Positions 8,024 through 17,299 of a stretch of 64,000 nt of DNA are shown here, piece by piece. The translations under genes were made by a program, and so were the position numbers. The stretch covers positions 62,001 to 126,000 of the forward strand of contig NZ_FPAZ01000014.1 in assembly GCF_900116435.1 (NCBI RefSeq), read 5' to 3'. Source of the stretch: Pseudoalteromonas lipolytica (GTDB lineage Bacteria > Pseudomonadota > Gammaproteobacteria > Enterobacterales > Alteromonadaceae). Position 1 is the first letter of the stretch. Each line of letters begins with the position of its first letter. The notes beneath the pieces were generated by a model. It made no database searches. It was not told the DNA's origin and saw only the letters and a list, made by a program, of their open reading frames with translations.

Positions 8024-9199
8024 TTAAAGCTTTTCAACCGCTGCAGTATTCTCTGCATCGCTCGTCATTTCTTTCATGCCTGCAATTTTCACTTCCATAC
8101 CCGCTTGCGGGTATTCCGGTAATGTAAGCACCAATTGATCATTAACTTGTAAGCCGTCACTGATATAGAAAAACTCACCTTCTTCACGCACTACAGTGAC
8201 TTTACGAGGCTCAAGTTTTTGCTCGTCATTTACAACCCAAACCGTTTGATTATTAACAAGTGATTGCGGTAAACGGTAAATATTTTGCAGTGTTTCACCC
8301 GCGAAACTAACTTGCACATAAGCACCAAACTTAATCGGCTGTACGTCATGCTTGAGACCATATGGATCGTTCACTCGTATCACCAAATTACTCATACGCG
8401 TCGCATTATCAACAACCCCTAGATCGCGGTCTATCACCGCTTCACGTGTAAAGCTGTTTAAACCTTTATTAATAATCGTCGCCTTAACACCTTTAAGGCG
8501 TTTCGGTAAAAACACACTATCAAAACCAGCAATAGGAACAATGATTTCGGCACTTTCAATGTTATTAAGTTCAGCAACTTGGCTTCCCACGTTAATGTAT
8601 TGACCTACACCAATCTCACGGTTAATGACCAATGCATCGTAAGGTGCTCTCACTTCACAGCGAGCAAGGTCACGCTCAGCGCGTTTCAATGCAGCTTGTG
8701 CTGATTTTACAGCCGCTTGGGCACTTAATACTTGCGGTTTACGAAGGAATAAGTCTGTGCGTTCACGCTCTGGGTAACGTTTTGCTTCATCCTGTGCAAC
8801 CTTTGCTTGTGCTTGCTCTTCAATCAATGCCGCTTGCGCACTTGCAAGCGAAGCCTCTGCTTGTAATACAGCAGCTTCGTAGTTATCTTTTTCAATAGTA
8901 AATAACACTTCACCACGCGCGACGATTCCGCCCGCAACAAAATTTGGATGCCAACTGGTCACTTCACCTGCAACTTGCGATGCAATCAGGGTACTTTCAA
9001 GTGGTTTCACTTCACCGTAACTGTTAATAATCACTTGGTGATCATCACTAGAAACAGCTTCAACTTTCACGAGAGGACGCACATCAACTTCATCCTTATC
9101 TTGTGGCTCTTGGGCAATCGCATTGATCCCCATAAAACCTGCAATACCAATGAATAAAGCGATAAGAGGTAACGTCCATTTTAATAAATTCGTGCGCAT
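8024..9199 (-). CDS. RND efflux periplasmic adaptor (membrane fusion protein)
   Basis: A 391-residue adaptor linking the RND pump to an outer-membrane channel. An uncleaved-type N-terminal hydrophobic segment lies at about residues 10-30, with no lipobox Cys. The lipoyl/barrel-sandwich half motifs are at ~75-110 and ~180-215 (CEVRAPYDALVINREIGVGQ), separated by an alanine- and glutamate-rich coiled-coil hairpin at ~105-180. Beta-barrel and membrane-proximal domains follow. It is the first gene of the two-gene operon and is divergent from the metalloprotease at 9464. Confidence 0.92.
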   Translation of the reverse strand: MRTNLLKWTLPLIALFIGIAGFMGINAIAQEPQDKDEVDVRPLVKVEAVSSDDHQVIINSYGEVKPLESTLIASQVAGEVTSWHPNFVAGGIVARGEVLFTIEKDNYEAAVLQAEASLASAQAALIEEQAQAKVAQDEAKRYPERERTDLFLRKPQVLSAQAAVKSAQAALKRAERDLARCEVRAPYDALVINREIGVGQYINVGSQVAELNNIESAEIIVPIAGFDSVFLPKRLKGVKATIINKGLNSFTREAVIDRDLGVVDNATRMSNLVIRVNDPYGLKHDVQPIKFGAYVQVSFAGETLQNIYRLPQSLVNNQTVWVVNDEQKLEPRKVTVVREEGEFFYISDGLQVNDQLVLTLPEYPQAGMEVKIAGMKEMTSDAENTAAVEKL

Positions 9200-9463
9200 A
9201 ACTTACACCTTTAATATTTTAACTGGTCCTATCATACCAAAGCTGACAGAAACATTAATGTGACATTTGTAAGTAACTGTTACAAACAGACATAGAATGA
9301 TGCCGTTCAGATTAAAGTGACGTATAAAACAATTTGTTACAAAGAAAATCATTTTAATTTCAGCTGGTTAAAAACACAATTTCACATTTGTTAACATATC
9401 ACCTTTTATCAAGACGTTATTTCATTAAACTGCTCTATGACATAGTTTAAGGACATTCTAACA

Positions 9464-11974
9464 GTGAAAATAACAAATATTGCGCTAGCGTTAAGCCTAG
9501 CATTGACAGTCAATGGTCATGCCATTGCAGCAAAAAAAGAAGAAAAAAAGCCAGAAACACTGGCTGAGATGATCAAAGATAAAACCGAATTTATCGGTAT
9601 TTTTACACTTTACCAAGATGCCAAAACGGGTAAAAACTTAATGGTCATCAATGAGTCACAGCTTAATACCCCGTTTGTGTATTTTGCACATACCGTTGAT
9701 GGCGTGACAGATGCAGGCCACTTTCGAGGCTCATACCGAGAGACCAAACTCATAGAGTTTAGAAAGCATTTTGATCGTCTTGATATTGTAAGCAAAACAC
9801 CACGCTATAAGTTTGACGAGAATTCAGCGCTTGCCCGCTCTGCAGATGCCAATATCAGTGAAGCCGTTCTCGCAAGTATCAAAATAGACAAAGAAGAAGA
9901 CGGCAAAATAGCCTTTGACGTTGATAAGCTATTTTTAAGCGAAGCACTGCATAAAGTGTCTCCATGGGTTAACCCTGACGATAAAAACGCTAAAAAACGC
10001 TTCAAGCTAGGTAAACTAGATGACAAAAAATCGCGTATTGTTAACCAGCGCCCTTACGCAAATAACCTAGATGTTATTGTTGATTATGTATTCAGCAACG
10101 CCAACCCAAGTGTGCGTGGCTCTGCCGCTATAAGCGACCCTCGTAACGTATCAATAAAAGTACAGCACTCATTTGTTGCTTTACCTGAAAATGACTACCA
10201 ACCTCGTCAAGATGATGCGCGAATTGGTTATTTTACTAACCAGTTCGATAATATGACCTCTGCCGACTGGGCCCCTTATGAAGACGTGATCAAACGCTGG
10301 GATTTACAAAAGAAAGATCCATCCGCAGCCTTATCTGAACCTGTAAAACCAATTACGTGGTGGATTGAAAATACCACACCGGTTGAGTGGCGCGATACCA
10401 TCCGCGATGCGGTACTGGCATGGAACACCTCGTTTGAAAAAGCAGGTTTCAAAAATGCGATTGAAGTAAAAATACAACCAGACGATGCAGACTGGGATGC
10501 AGGCGACATAAATTACAACGTATTACGTTGGACCGCATCTCCACGTCCACCATTTGGTGGCTATGGTCCTGCACTTGCTAATCCATTAACGGGTGAGATC
10601 TTAGGTTCAGACATCATGCTTGAGTATGTCTTCATGAAAAACCGTTGGATGTACGACACCCTATATACACAAGGTGCGGCGACACTCACTGAACATATGA
10701 ATGACTCAGAACTACACTGCTCTTTGGGCCACAGTATTCAAGAAAACATGTTACTTGCAAAAGGCCTAGGTACTGGTGCAAACATCGAAGACAAAGAAAT
10801 TTTACGCCAAGGTTTAACGCAACTTGTCTTGCATGAGGTCGGTCATACCTTAGGCTTAAACCACAATATGAAATCTTCTATTTTGTGGAACGAAAAAGAC
10901 GTACACGACAAGCGTAAAACGCAAGGGATTGTTACAGGCTCTGTTATGGACTATGCGCCGGCAAATATCGCTCCAATTGGCATGCAACAAGGCGACATTT
11001 TCCAAACGAAACCAGGTCCTTATGACGACTGGGCTATTGAATATGGTTACAGTCAAGCTTTGGCAGACGCCGATGCCGAGCAACAACGTTTAGAAAAAAT
11101 TCTTGCTCGCTCATCTGAGCATGCGCTTGCATTTGGTAACGACGCTGATGATATGCGAGCGCCAGGACGTCACATTGATCCACGTATCATGATTGGTGAT
11201 ATGTCATCAAACCCAGCGGCCTACGCCGCAGACCGTATGGCCTTAATCAATAAACTATTTACTGAACTAAAAGACAAAGCCACGGTTGAAGGTGAGTCAT
11301 ATCAGCAACTAGTTACTTCTGCCAACATCCTATTCGGTAGTTACAGAACACAGGCTGGCGTAGTATCTCGTCAAATTGGTGGGGTGTATGTTGAGCGCAA
11401 CGTCGTGGGTGATGATAAAAATGGCGCACCATTTACGCCAGTGCCATTAGAGCGCCAGCAACAGGCTATGCAAATTCTGGCCAAAAATGTGTTTGCACCT
11501 GATGTGTTAGTCAGCATGCAACCGCTATATAACTACTTACAACAGCAACGTCGTGGTTTTAATCATTACGGTAAGAACGAAGATCCAAAACCACATAACA
11601 TGATTTTAGGCATGCAAAAGCTTGTGCTTGCGCAATTGTTGCATCCTGCAGTCATGCTGCGTATTTCAGACAGCGCAATGTACGGTAATGAGTATTCACT
11701 AAGCCAATTTATGGATGACCTAACAGCCAGCATTTTTGTCGATAGTAAAAAAGCGAACTCATTAAGTCATAACTTACAAATTGAGTATGTGAACCAGCTG
11801 ATTGCGATTGCAGGCTTAGGTAAAGCGAGCAAGCACGACAACCTAGCCAAAGCTGCTGCGCTTTATCAGCTAAACAAAATTGCTGATATCAGTACGCCAT
11901 GGGGTGCCGACACTGCTGCAAAAGCACATAAGCAATATATCGATCGCTTAATTAGCAAAGCGCTCGAAGCTTAA
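9464..11974 (+). CDS. Secreted zinc-dependent metallopeptidase (DUF5117 type)
   Basis: An 836-residue protein with an N-terminal signal peptide (MKITNIALALSLALTVNGHAIA). The catalytic motif HEVGHTLGLNHN near residue 460 gives HExxHxxGxxH, the metzincin zinc site, and a MDYAP stretch about 45 residues later could be the Met-turn. Large flanking regions match the DUF5117/DUF4953-type metalloprotease layout. The start is a GTG with AAGGA about 11 bases upstream. It probably acts in the periplasm or outside the cell; the substrate is unknown. The gene is monocistronic and closed by a terminator. Confidence 0.87.
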   Translation: MKITNIALALSLALTVNGHAIAAKKEEKKPETLAEMIKDKTEFIGIFTLYQDAKTGKNLMVINESQLNTPFVYFAHTVDGVTDAGHFRGSYRETKLIEFRKHFDRLDIVSKTPRYKFDENSALARSADANISEAVLASIKIDKEEDGKIAFDVDKLFLSEALHKVSPWVNPDDKNAKKRFKLGKLDDKKSRIVNQRPYANNLDVIVDYVFSNANPSVRGSAAISDPRNVSIKVQHSFVALPENDYQPRQDDARIGYFTNQFDNMTSADWAPYEDVIKRWDLQKKDPSAALSEPVKPITWWIENTTPVEWRDTIRDAVLAWNTSFEKAGFKNAIEVKIQPDDADWDAGDINYNVLRWTASPRPPFGGYGPALANPLTGEILGSDIMLEYVFMKNRWMYDTLYTQGAATLTEHMNDSELHCSLGHSIQENMLLAKGLGTGANIEDKEILRQGLTQLVLHEVGHTLGLNHNMKSSILWNEKDVHDKRKTQGIVTGSVMDYAPANIAPIGMQQGDIFQTKPGPYDDWAIEYGYSQALADADAEQQRLEKILARSSEHALAFGNDADDMRAPGRHIDPRIMIGDMSSNPAAYAADRMALINKLFTELKDKATVEGESYQQLVTSANILFGSYRTQAGVVSRQIGGVYVERNVVGDDKNGAPFTPVPLERQQQAMQILAKNVFAPDVLVSMQPLYNYLQQQRRGFNHYGKNEDPKPHNMILGMQKLVLAQLLHPAVMLRISDSAMYGNEYSLSQFMDDLTASIFVDSKKANSLSHNLQIEYVNQLIAIAGLGKASKHDNLAKAAALYQLNKIADISTPWGADTAAKAHKQYIDRLISKALEA

Positions 11975-11986
11975 TTAATAAGCACA

Positions 11987-12010
11987 AAAGGCTGCCAACG
12001 GGCAGCCTTT
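11987..12010 (+). terminator. Intrinsic terminator after the DUF5117 metallopeptidase
   Basis: AAAAGGCTGCC-AAC-GGGCAGCCTTTT forms a near-perfect stem with T and A tracts on both strands. It can serve the plus-strand peptidase and the convergent minus-strand PQ-loop gene. Confidence 0.85.
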
Positions 12011-12029
12011 TATTATTTCAACGTTATAA

Positions 12030-12644
12030 TCATGCCATCGCTGGACGTGACTTGTAATATTGAATACAACCAAGTTGGGCGGCATTAGTTAGCAATATCA
12101 TCACAAAAGTTAGAACATGTGACACACTCGGTGAAGCCATCGCCAGTTCTGCGCCTAAACCACAGGCTCCCGCTACAAACTGTAAACTAAAATAACGTGC
12201 ACTTAAGTTACTAATATCACCGCTTTTAATTGTTTTGTAGGTTTGCGGCATAACACGGATAGAACTCATCACTAAGCCAACATATGTTAGCCAATTAAGG
12301 ACTGTGGCAGTGTCCAGTGACGGGCTAAGCAATAACAAAAAAGGCGTCACCGACACAATTAATAGCCCAGCTAATTGCAACCGTTGCTGGCGCGCTGCAT
12401 TGTAACGCACGAAGTAATAAAGAATTAAACCACTTAACACACCCGTCACGATAAACGGTAAGACCATGTAAATGCGCTGAAAGTACACATTGTAGGTAAT
12501 GAAATAAAGACTTTGTGCCACCCCAAAGCTCATCATTAGCAACGACACGCCCGACACACTGCGATTTTTACGAATTTTATTTAATAGCGGATAAAAGCTA
12601 AACGCCAAAATAAAGCATGAAATAATCGGCAAATAGTGCGCCAA
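12030..12644 (-). CDS. PQ-loop-type seven-helix membrane protein
   Basis: A 204-residue protein with about seven hydrophobic helices and almost no soluble domain. Two similar segments, YPLLNKIRKNRSVSGVS near residue 19 and VMPQTYKTIKSGDISNLS near residue 131, are PQ-loop repeats; only the second keeps the Pro-Gln pair. Family knowledge: PQ-loop/SWEET proteins are small-solute transporters or receptors, but the substrate here cannot be predicted. It is monocistronic and convergent with the metallopeptidase. Confidence 0.75.
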   Translation of the reverse strand: MAHYLPIISCFILAFSFYPLLNKIRKNRSVSGVSLLMMSFGVAQSLYFITYNVYFQRIYMVLPFIVTGVLSGLILYYFVRYNAARQQRLQLAGLLIVSVTPFLLLLSPSLDTATVLNWLTYVGLVMSSIRVMPQTYKTIKSGDISNLSARYFSLQFVAGACGLGAELAMASPSVSHVLTFVMILLTNAAQLGCIQYYKSRPAMA

Positions 12645-12911
12645 AACAGACCTCTCTCGTTACAATTTAGTTAATACGTTAGCAGTTTATAAACAGCCCA
12701 TACACAACAAGTAAACCATTGTTTTTTAAGACATTTAAAAGAGCGCGGCATTCTAATGAGATGCTCATAAAATGCAATGAAGATGAAAAAATAGCCAGCG
12801 AGGACTTGGCAAGATTTCCGTACAGTGTGTTTACAGCTTAGAGACAGCATTCATAACTTGAATACAACGAATAACATAGGTACATTGAATAAAAAACAAG
12901 CTTAGAGGTAG

Positions 12912-14054
12912 ATGATGAAGCAACTCTTCTGCATCTTACTTATCAGTATGTTACTGCTCGGATGTGCCAGTAAAAGTAACCAACCTGTTATGCCACCTCG
13001 TGTTGCAGACCTCCTTAATAGCACACTTTTTCAGCCTGTTACTTTAAAAGACACTGAGCTATTTGCTCTGCCCATCGACGAGCAACAACAATTCCTTGAT
13101 TACTTTACACAAAGACAAGGTGGCTATCTCAGAGATGATCAAATTCTCTATCACTATTTAGAAAATAAACTCACTAATTTTAACTATTACAGTGAAACAC
13201 TCACTGCCTCTGAGACAATTCAAAAACAGAAAGGTAATTGTATTAGCCTTGCTATTTTAACTCAGGCGTATGCTCAGTTAGCTGGGCTAAAAACAGGGTT
13301 TCAATCAGTGTCGAGTGAACCGGTATACAGCAAAGAAAGTAATATTGTGTATGTATCGGGTCATTTTAGGACCAAAGTCTATGCCCCACTTGATGATGAG
13401 GTGACTTACTTAATCACACCGGGAAGTATTATTGATTATTTTCCGAGCCGCGGCAGTTTTTATACCGGCAAAGCTCATTTAAACGATTTAATAAGTCGCT
13501 ACTACAGTAACTTAGCAGCCGAGGCTTTAGTCGCTAAACAATTTAATTTAAGTTACAGCTATATTCTTAAAGCTGGCGATTACACCCCTTACGATCCTGC
13601 ACTGTATAATCTTGCAGCGGTATTACACCGTCAAGCTGGTGACTTAGTGGGAGCAAAACATATTTATCAAACCGCATTACAGCACAACATTGAAAACACC
13701 AATTTACTTCATAACTACGCTGTGCTGGCCGAACAGCTCGACGACCAAGTACTTCTAACTAAACTCAACTCACAGCTTGCTCTAGCAAAGCAAGATCCGT
13801 TCGAATTATTAGCAACGGCAATAAATGCACGCAACAATGGTCAGTATTTTAAAGCCCGAAAGCAGCTCGAAGACGCCATAGCCTTAGCACCTTATTTGTC
13901 TGAACCCTATCTAGAGTTGGCTATTATTAACTACCAACAAGGCAATGAGCAATCGAGCAAAGAGTGGCTCGAAAAAGCCATTGAGCTTGAAAGGGAAGAC
14001 GAAAAGCGGGCGCTCTATCACGCCAAACTATTCGCCTTAAATACCAAGCAGTAA
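12912..14054 (+). CDS. TPR lipoprotein with transglutaminase-like N-terminal domain
   Basis: A 380-residue protein with a lipoprotein signal (LLLGC at about residues 14-18). Residues ~95-150 contain [20 protein letters not shown], a SirB1/transglutaminase-like cysteine motif, with a VSGHF segment that may supply the His. Tetratricopeptide-like helical repeats follow from about residue 215 to the end ([30 protein letters not shown]). It is probably anchored in the periplasm. Its role is unknown. It is convergent with the peptidase ending at 14058, with only three bases between stops. Confidence 0.7.
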   Translation: MMKQLFCILLISMLLLGCASKSNQPVMPPRVADLLNSTLFQPVTLKDTELFALPIDEQQQFLDYFTQRQGGYLRDDQILYHYLENKLTNFNYYSETLTASETIQKQKGNCISLAILTQAYAQLAGLKTGFQSVSSEPVYSKESNIVYVSGHFRTKVYAPLDDEVTYLITPGSIIDYFPSRGSFYTGKAHLNDLISRYYSNLAAEALVAKQFNLSYSYILKAGDYTPYDPALYNLAAVLHRQAGDLVGAKHIYQTALQHNIENTNLLHNYAVLAEQLDDQVLLTKLNSQLALAKQDPFELLATAINARNNGQYFKARKQLEDAIALAPYLSEPYLELAIINYQQGNEQSSKEWLEKAIELEREDEKRALYHAKLFALNTKQ

Positions 14055-14057
14055 CGG

Positions 14058-16883
14058 TTATAAAGAATAGTAAAAACTAAGCCAAGCACGTAAATCGTTT
14101 TCAAAGTCGTCGCCTTCAACACGGGCGACGCCCAAATCAATATTCACATCATTCAGCCCGGCAGGCCCTAGGCCAAAGCTAAACTCGCCTTGCCATTTTA
14201 ATCCATAGCTTTGTGCATATACTCGGTTATCTACTTGATGCTGTTGATAGTAAAGCCATGGGAGCGAATCTTTATAACTAACCCCGCCACCATAACCTTT
14301 ATAGCGGTTACCAAGCTGGCTAATAAACGGTAATTCGGGTGCCACTACTAAACCACTTTGAGTCTCGTTGTTAATTAAGTTAGAAGCAAAACCACCTAAC
14401 GCAAGCGTATTATTGTCACGATAATGCTGAGCAAAGTTAACATAAACAGGAATATTAAACGCATGCGCACCAAACTCAGTAGCAAAGTCGTAACCTTGCC
14501 AATTATGCGTTTTGCTATCACCTTTCAGTAAAGCTATCTTTGCTGACTGAGAAAACCCCACTGTTTGTCTATCATATTGCCACTTTTGTTTTAGCCCCAG
14601 CTTTAACCATTGATCATCGCCGTGAACAAAGTCGCTGTAGTTATAACTCACAGAAGGAATGATACTTAATTGTTGAAACTGCATTGGATAACTTGTTGCC
14701 AAGTGTATACCCGTGTTTTCAATTTTTTCAGCATGGTGTCCGTGGTACTGTTTATCTGTATCTAACTGATAATCGAATAACAAAGCTTTAAAGTGTAAAT
14801 CAAAGGCTGAATATTTGGCAGCGGCAAACGCCCCCTCTAATGCGCTATCTTGTAAATCAATACTGTAGCCTGCTTGCAAATCAAGCTGTTTTAAAAAGTC
14901 ACTGCTTTTAACACCCAAGGTTAATATTGACGATGATGCGGAGTAATACTGAGAACCCAACGATAAAGTCGGCTTTTGCTGTAATACATCATAGTCAGTT
15001 TGTCGACCTGTCGCTTGTTGATAAATAGCCGCTTTAGGGAGTACTTCGCTTGCGGTCACACCACGCGGTGGTGTGGGGTTTACAGCAAGTTCAGTCACTT
15101 TTTCGCGCTGAGTTAAGTCTGTAAAGTGCTTAATATTTGGGCCATCCGGTGTGACTGATAAATACAATAACTCCCCATTATTCATCGCCATGGGATGAGC
15201 GATAACTTCTTGGCCTTGGCTTAGTTGATAAAGTTCATTTTTATCAAAGTCATAGTGGTACAAATCAACTGCTGCATTTTTACCCGCCACAAAATAAAGG
15301 CCTTTCCCATCAGCTTGCCAATTAGGTTGCGATACATATTGATACCCTGCAGGCATAGGCACACGATATGATTTTGTCGTGTTTAAATCTTGTATATACA
15401 ACCGCCAATTCTGATTCAATGTGGTTTTCAAATAGGCCAGCCGCGACTTATCAGGGCTTAATACGGGGTAGTCATAAACAGTTTCAAGGCTTTTTGTAAA
15501 CAAGGGAGTCACGTCACCATGAGTAAGGTCTACTTTCACTAACGCTGAGAAACCATGCTGATTTTGTTCTGCATAAACAGTTTCGCCATTTTCGCTAATG
15601 CTAAAACGACGCAAGCCCGCGTGATGCGTCAATGCTGTGACCTCACCCGTTGTAATATCGTAACGGTATAAATCAGAAATCCCAAGAACAGACCCTTTGC
15701 CCACGGTGGTTGTTGCTGTAAAAAACAGCGTATTTTCATCCAGCCATTGTGGATTTTTAATCCCTTGTCTATTTATTTGCTGCAATACATGCTTCTGCTC
15801 ACGCTTAAATACTGCGGGAGCTTTATCGACAATATCCAGAGGATCATCGTTTAAAAGCGCATTTTGCTGTGTTGCAAATTCTTCTGCAGCCTGTGTATTT
15901 TGCTCTGTACTGTAAATAACTAAACGTGTATCACCCTCTTTATTACGCTCAACAATAGCCAGTTTAGAGTTGTCTGGACTAAGTGCTGGATTTGATGCGT
16001 AGAGATCAAGCTCCAACCAAAGCTTACTTGTAAGTGGTTGTTCACTTACCTCTTTAGCCATTGCTTTGTATGTATACTCAGCAACAAAGCGGCGATACAA
16101 CTTGGCTGGAGAATCAGCAAATACACCTGTAAATGCCTCATCGAAATCACGGTCTTTTACTGCCTGCATTCGTGTCCAAACAGCATCAAGCGTTTGTTCT
16201 GAATAGTTTTCTTCAAGCCAAGCCAAAAAACGCGAACCGACCAAATACGCCATCGACCCCGCCAAAAAGCCGCCTTTTGTATTGCTTAGTTGCTTATAAC
16301 CTGGCAATGCACCTTGCTGAGCAAACTCAATTAAAATCGCTTCAGACAAATTGTCAAACACTCGACCACGGCCTGTCATTTTTGATTCTAATAATGTTGC
16401 GTAACCCTCTGCGGCCCAGCGTGGCATGTCTTTTTCTGCTAAGTCATACAGATCCCAGCTATTTTTAATTGCTTGACGAAAATCACTGCGAGTCGGCTGA
16501 GCTAAATGCACCAAGTGAATATATTCGTGCAAGATTAATAATTGTTGCCAACCATCGGTATTAGAAATCACCGTATCGGATTGCGGTGGCGTGGTAAAAA
16601 GTGCCATCAAGGGTTTATTAGAGACAGGTAGAGCAAAGCCATTTGCGGCATTCAGAGGGTCAAACACGACTACATCAACGACTTCATCCAAAGCACGATG
16701 CTGTTGCTTAAGCACTTTATCACGCACAATTTCAAGCTCTGTGGCAGCCGATTGCGCCCACTGTTGGTTTTCAACGCTAAAGTGTACATTAAAATGCTCA
16801 GTGTGAATTGTTTGCCATATTTCTTGGCCAGACGCCTCGCCTGCAACAAGCAGCGCAACGCTCAATAGTGCTTTTTTCATCAT
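14058..16883 (-). CDS. Outer-membrane gluzincin peptidase with TolB-like propeller and beta-barrel
   Basis: A 941-residue protein with signal peptide (MMKKALLSVALLVAGEASG). Residues ~110-165 hold the zinc motif HEYIH and a downstream WAAEGYATLLE that supplies the third ligand Glu, a peptidase MA-like gluzincin arrangement. Residues ~280-600 are WD40/TolB-like repeats (LDLYASNPALSPDNSKL, VLSPDKSRLAYL). The C-terminal ~300 residues are rich in alternating aromatic beta strands and end in WLSFYYSL, an aromatic terminus like that of outer-membrane barrels. I infer an outer-membrane protease. It stands alone on the minus strand. Confidence 0.75.
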   Translation of the reverse strand: MMKKALLSVALLVAGEASGQEIWQTIHTEHFNVHFSVENQQWAQSAATELEIVRDKVLKQQHRALDEVVDVVVFDPLNAANGFALPVSNKPLMALFTTPPQSDTVISNTDGWQQLLILHEYIHLVHLAQPTRSDFRQAIKNSWDLYDLAEKDMPRWAAEGYATLLESKMTGRGRVFDNLSEAILIEFAQQGALPGYKQLSNTKGGFLAGSMAYLVGSRFLAWLEENYSEQTLDAVWTRMQAVKDRDFDEAFTGVFADSPAKLYRRFVAEYTYKAMAKEVSEQPLTSKLWLELDLYASNPALSPDNSKLAIVERNKEGDTRLVIYSTEQNTQAAEEFATQQNALLNDDPLDIVDKAPAVFKREQKHVLQQINRQGIKNPQWLDENTLFFTATTTVGKGSVLGISDLYRYDITTGEVTALTHHAGLRRFSISENGETVYAEQNQHGFSALVKVDLTHGDVTPLFTKSLETVYDYPVLSPDKSRLAYLKTTLNQNWRLYIQDLNTTKSYRVPMPAGYQYVSQPNWQADGKGLYFVAGKNAAVDLYHYDFDKNELYQLSQGQEVIAHPMAMNNGELLYLSVTPDGPNIKHFTDLTQREKVTELAVNPTPPRGVTASEVLPKAAIYQQATGRQTDYDVLQQKPTLSLGSQYYSASSSILTLGVKSSDFLKQLDLQAGYSIDLQDSALEGAFAAAKYSAFDLHFKALLFDYQLDTDKQYHGHHAEKIENTGIHLATSYPMQFQQLSIIPSVSYNYSDFVHGDDQWLKLGLKQKWQYDRQTVGFSQSAKIALLKGDSKTHNWQGYDFATEFGAHAFNIPVYVNFAQHYRDNNTLALGGFASNLINNETQSGLVVAPELPFISQLGNRYKGYGGGVSYKDSLPWLYYQQHQVDNRVYAQSYGLKWQGEFSFGLGPAGLNDVNIDLGVARVEGDDFENDLRAWLSFYYSL

Positions 16884-16977
16884 AATCCTTGATCCCCAGC
16901 TTGGGTATATTGATTTTAAATATTCACACTAGTATGCGTTGCTTTTTTGCGCGGGTGTAGTTAAAAAATGTAAGAAA

Positions 16978-17220
16978 TTAATCGATTTTGATAGGTTTTA
17001 CTAACCCCAAAAGTTGATAAATAATAAAAATAGTTACTGCAAACATCATACTGCTTCTGAGCGCACCAAGGCCTGCGAGCATCATTGCACTGGTTACCAA
17101 TAACGCGATACAAGTAATTGCGCAACTAATACAAAAGCCTTTACACTCATTTTTAAAGCGCGCGTACCACAGTAAAGCAACTAAGCCTGAAATAGCGATA
17201 ATTGGAAGTAAATAAATCAT
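16978..17220 (-). CDS. Small inner-membrane protein behind a Fur box
   Basis: An 80-residue protein with a helix at about residues 1-18, a Cys-containing middle (KNECKGFCISCAITC) and two further helices to residue ~73. I chose the ATG at 17220 because an upstream TTG would start inside the predicted -35 box; a good promoter lies between them and a GCAGG ribosome site precedes the ATG. The Fur-like operator upstream suggests iron-responsive expression. The CxxxCxxC cluster at a membrane boundary could bind metal, but no family was recognised. Confidence 0.6.
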   Translation of the reverse strand: MIYLLPIIAISGLVALLWYARFKNECKGFCISCAITCIALLVTSAMMLAGLGALRSSMMFAVTIFIIYQLLGLVKPIKID

Positions 17221-17249
17221 CTGAATACCTGCATCCCTCACTTTTGGAC

Positions 17250-17277
17250 AGTATACCCAAAAACGAAACCGAACCAA
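17250..17277 (-). promoter_or_regulatory. Sigma-70 promoter of the 80-residue membrane protein
   Basis: On the minus strand TTGGTT (17277-17272) and TATACT (17255-17250) are spaced 16 bases apart, about 30 bases before the chosen ATG at 17220. Confidence 0.55.
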
Positions 17278-17278
17278 C

Positions 17279-17297
17279 GGTATTGATAATCATTTTC
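17279..17297. promoter_or_regulatory. Fur box
   Basis: GGTATTGATAATCATTTTC matches the 19-bp Fur consensus GATAATGATAATCATTATC at 16 positions. It lies immediately upstream of the -35 box of the small membrane protein, and overlaps neither of the flanking coding regions (17220 and 17300). Confidence 0.65.
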
Positions 17298-17299
17298 AT

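Noticed and set aside
7844..8122. Plus-strand open frames opposite the RND genes and other large genes
   Set aside because: They lie wholly within strongly supported genes, lack ribosome sites and show no family features; treated as shadows.
9464..16883. Two large zinc peptidases as one functional system
   Set aside because: They belong to different families, are on opposite strands, and are separated by unrelated genes; no evidence links them.
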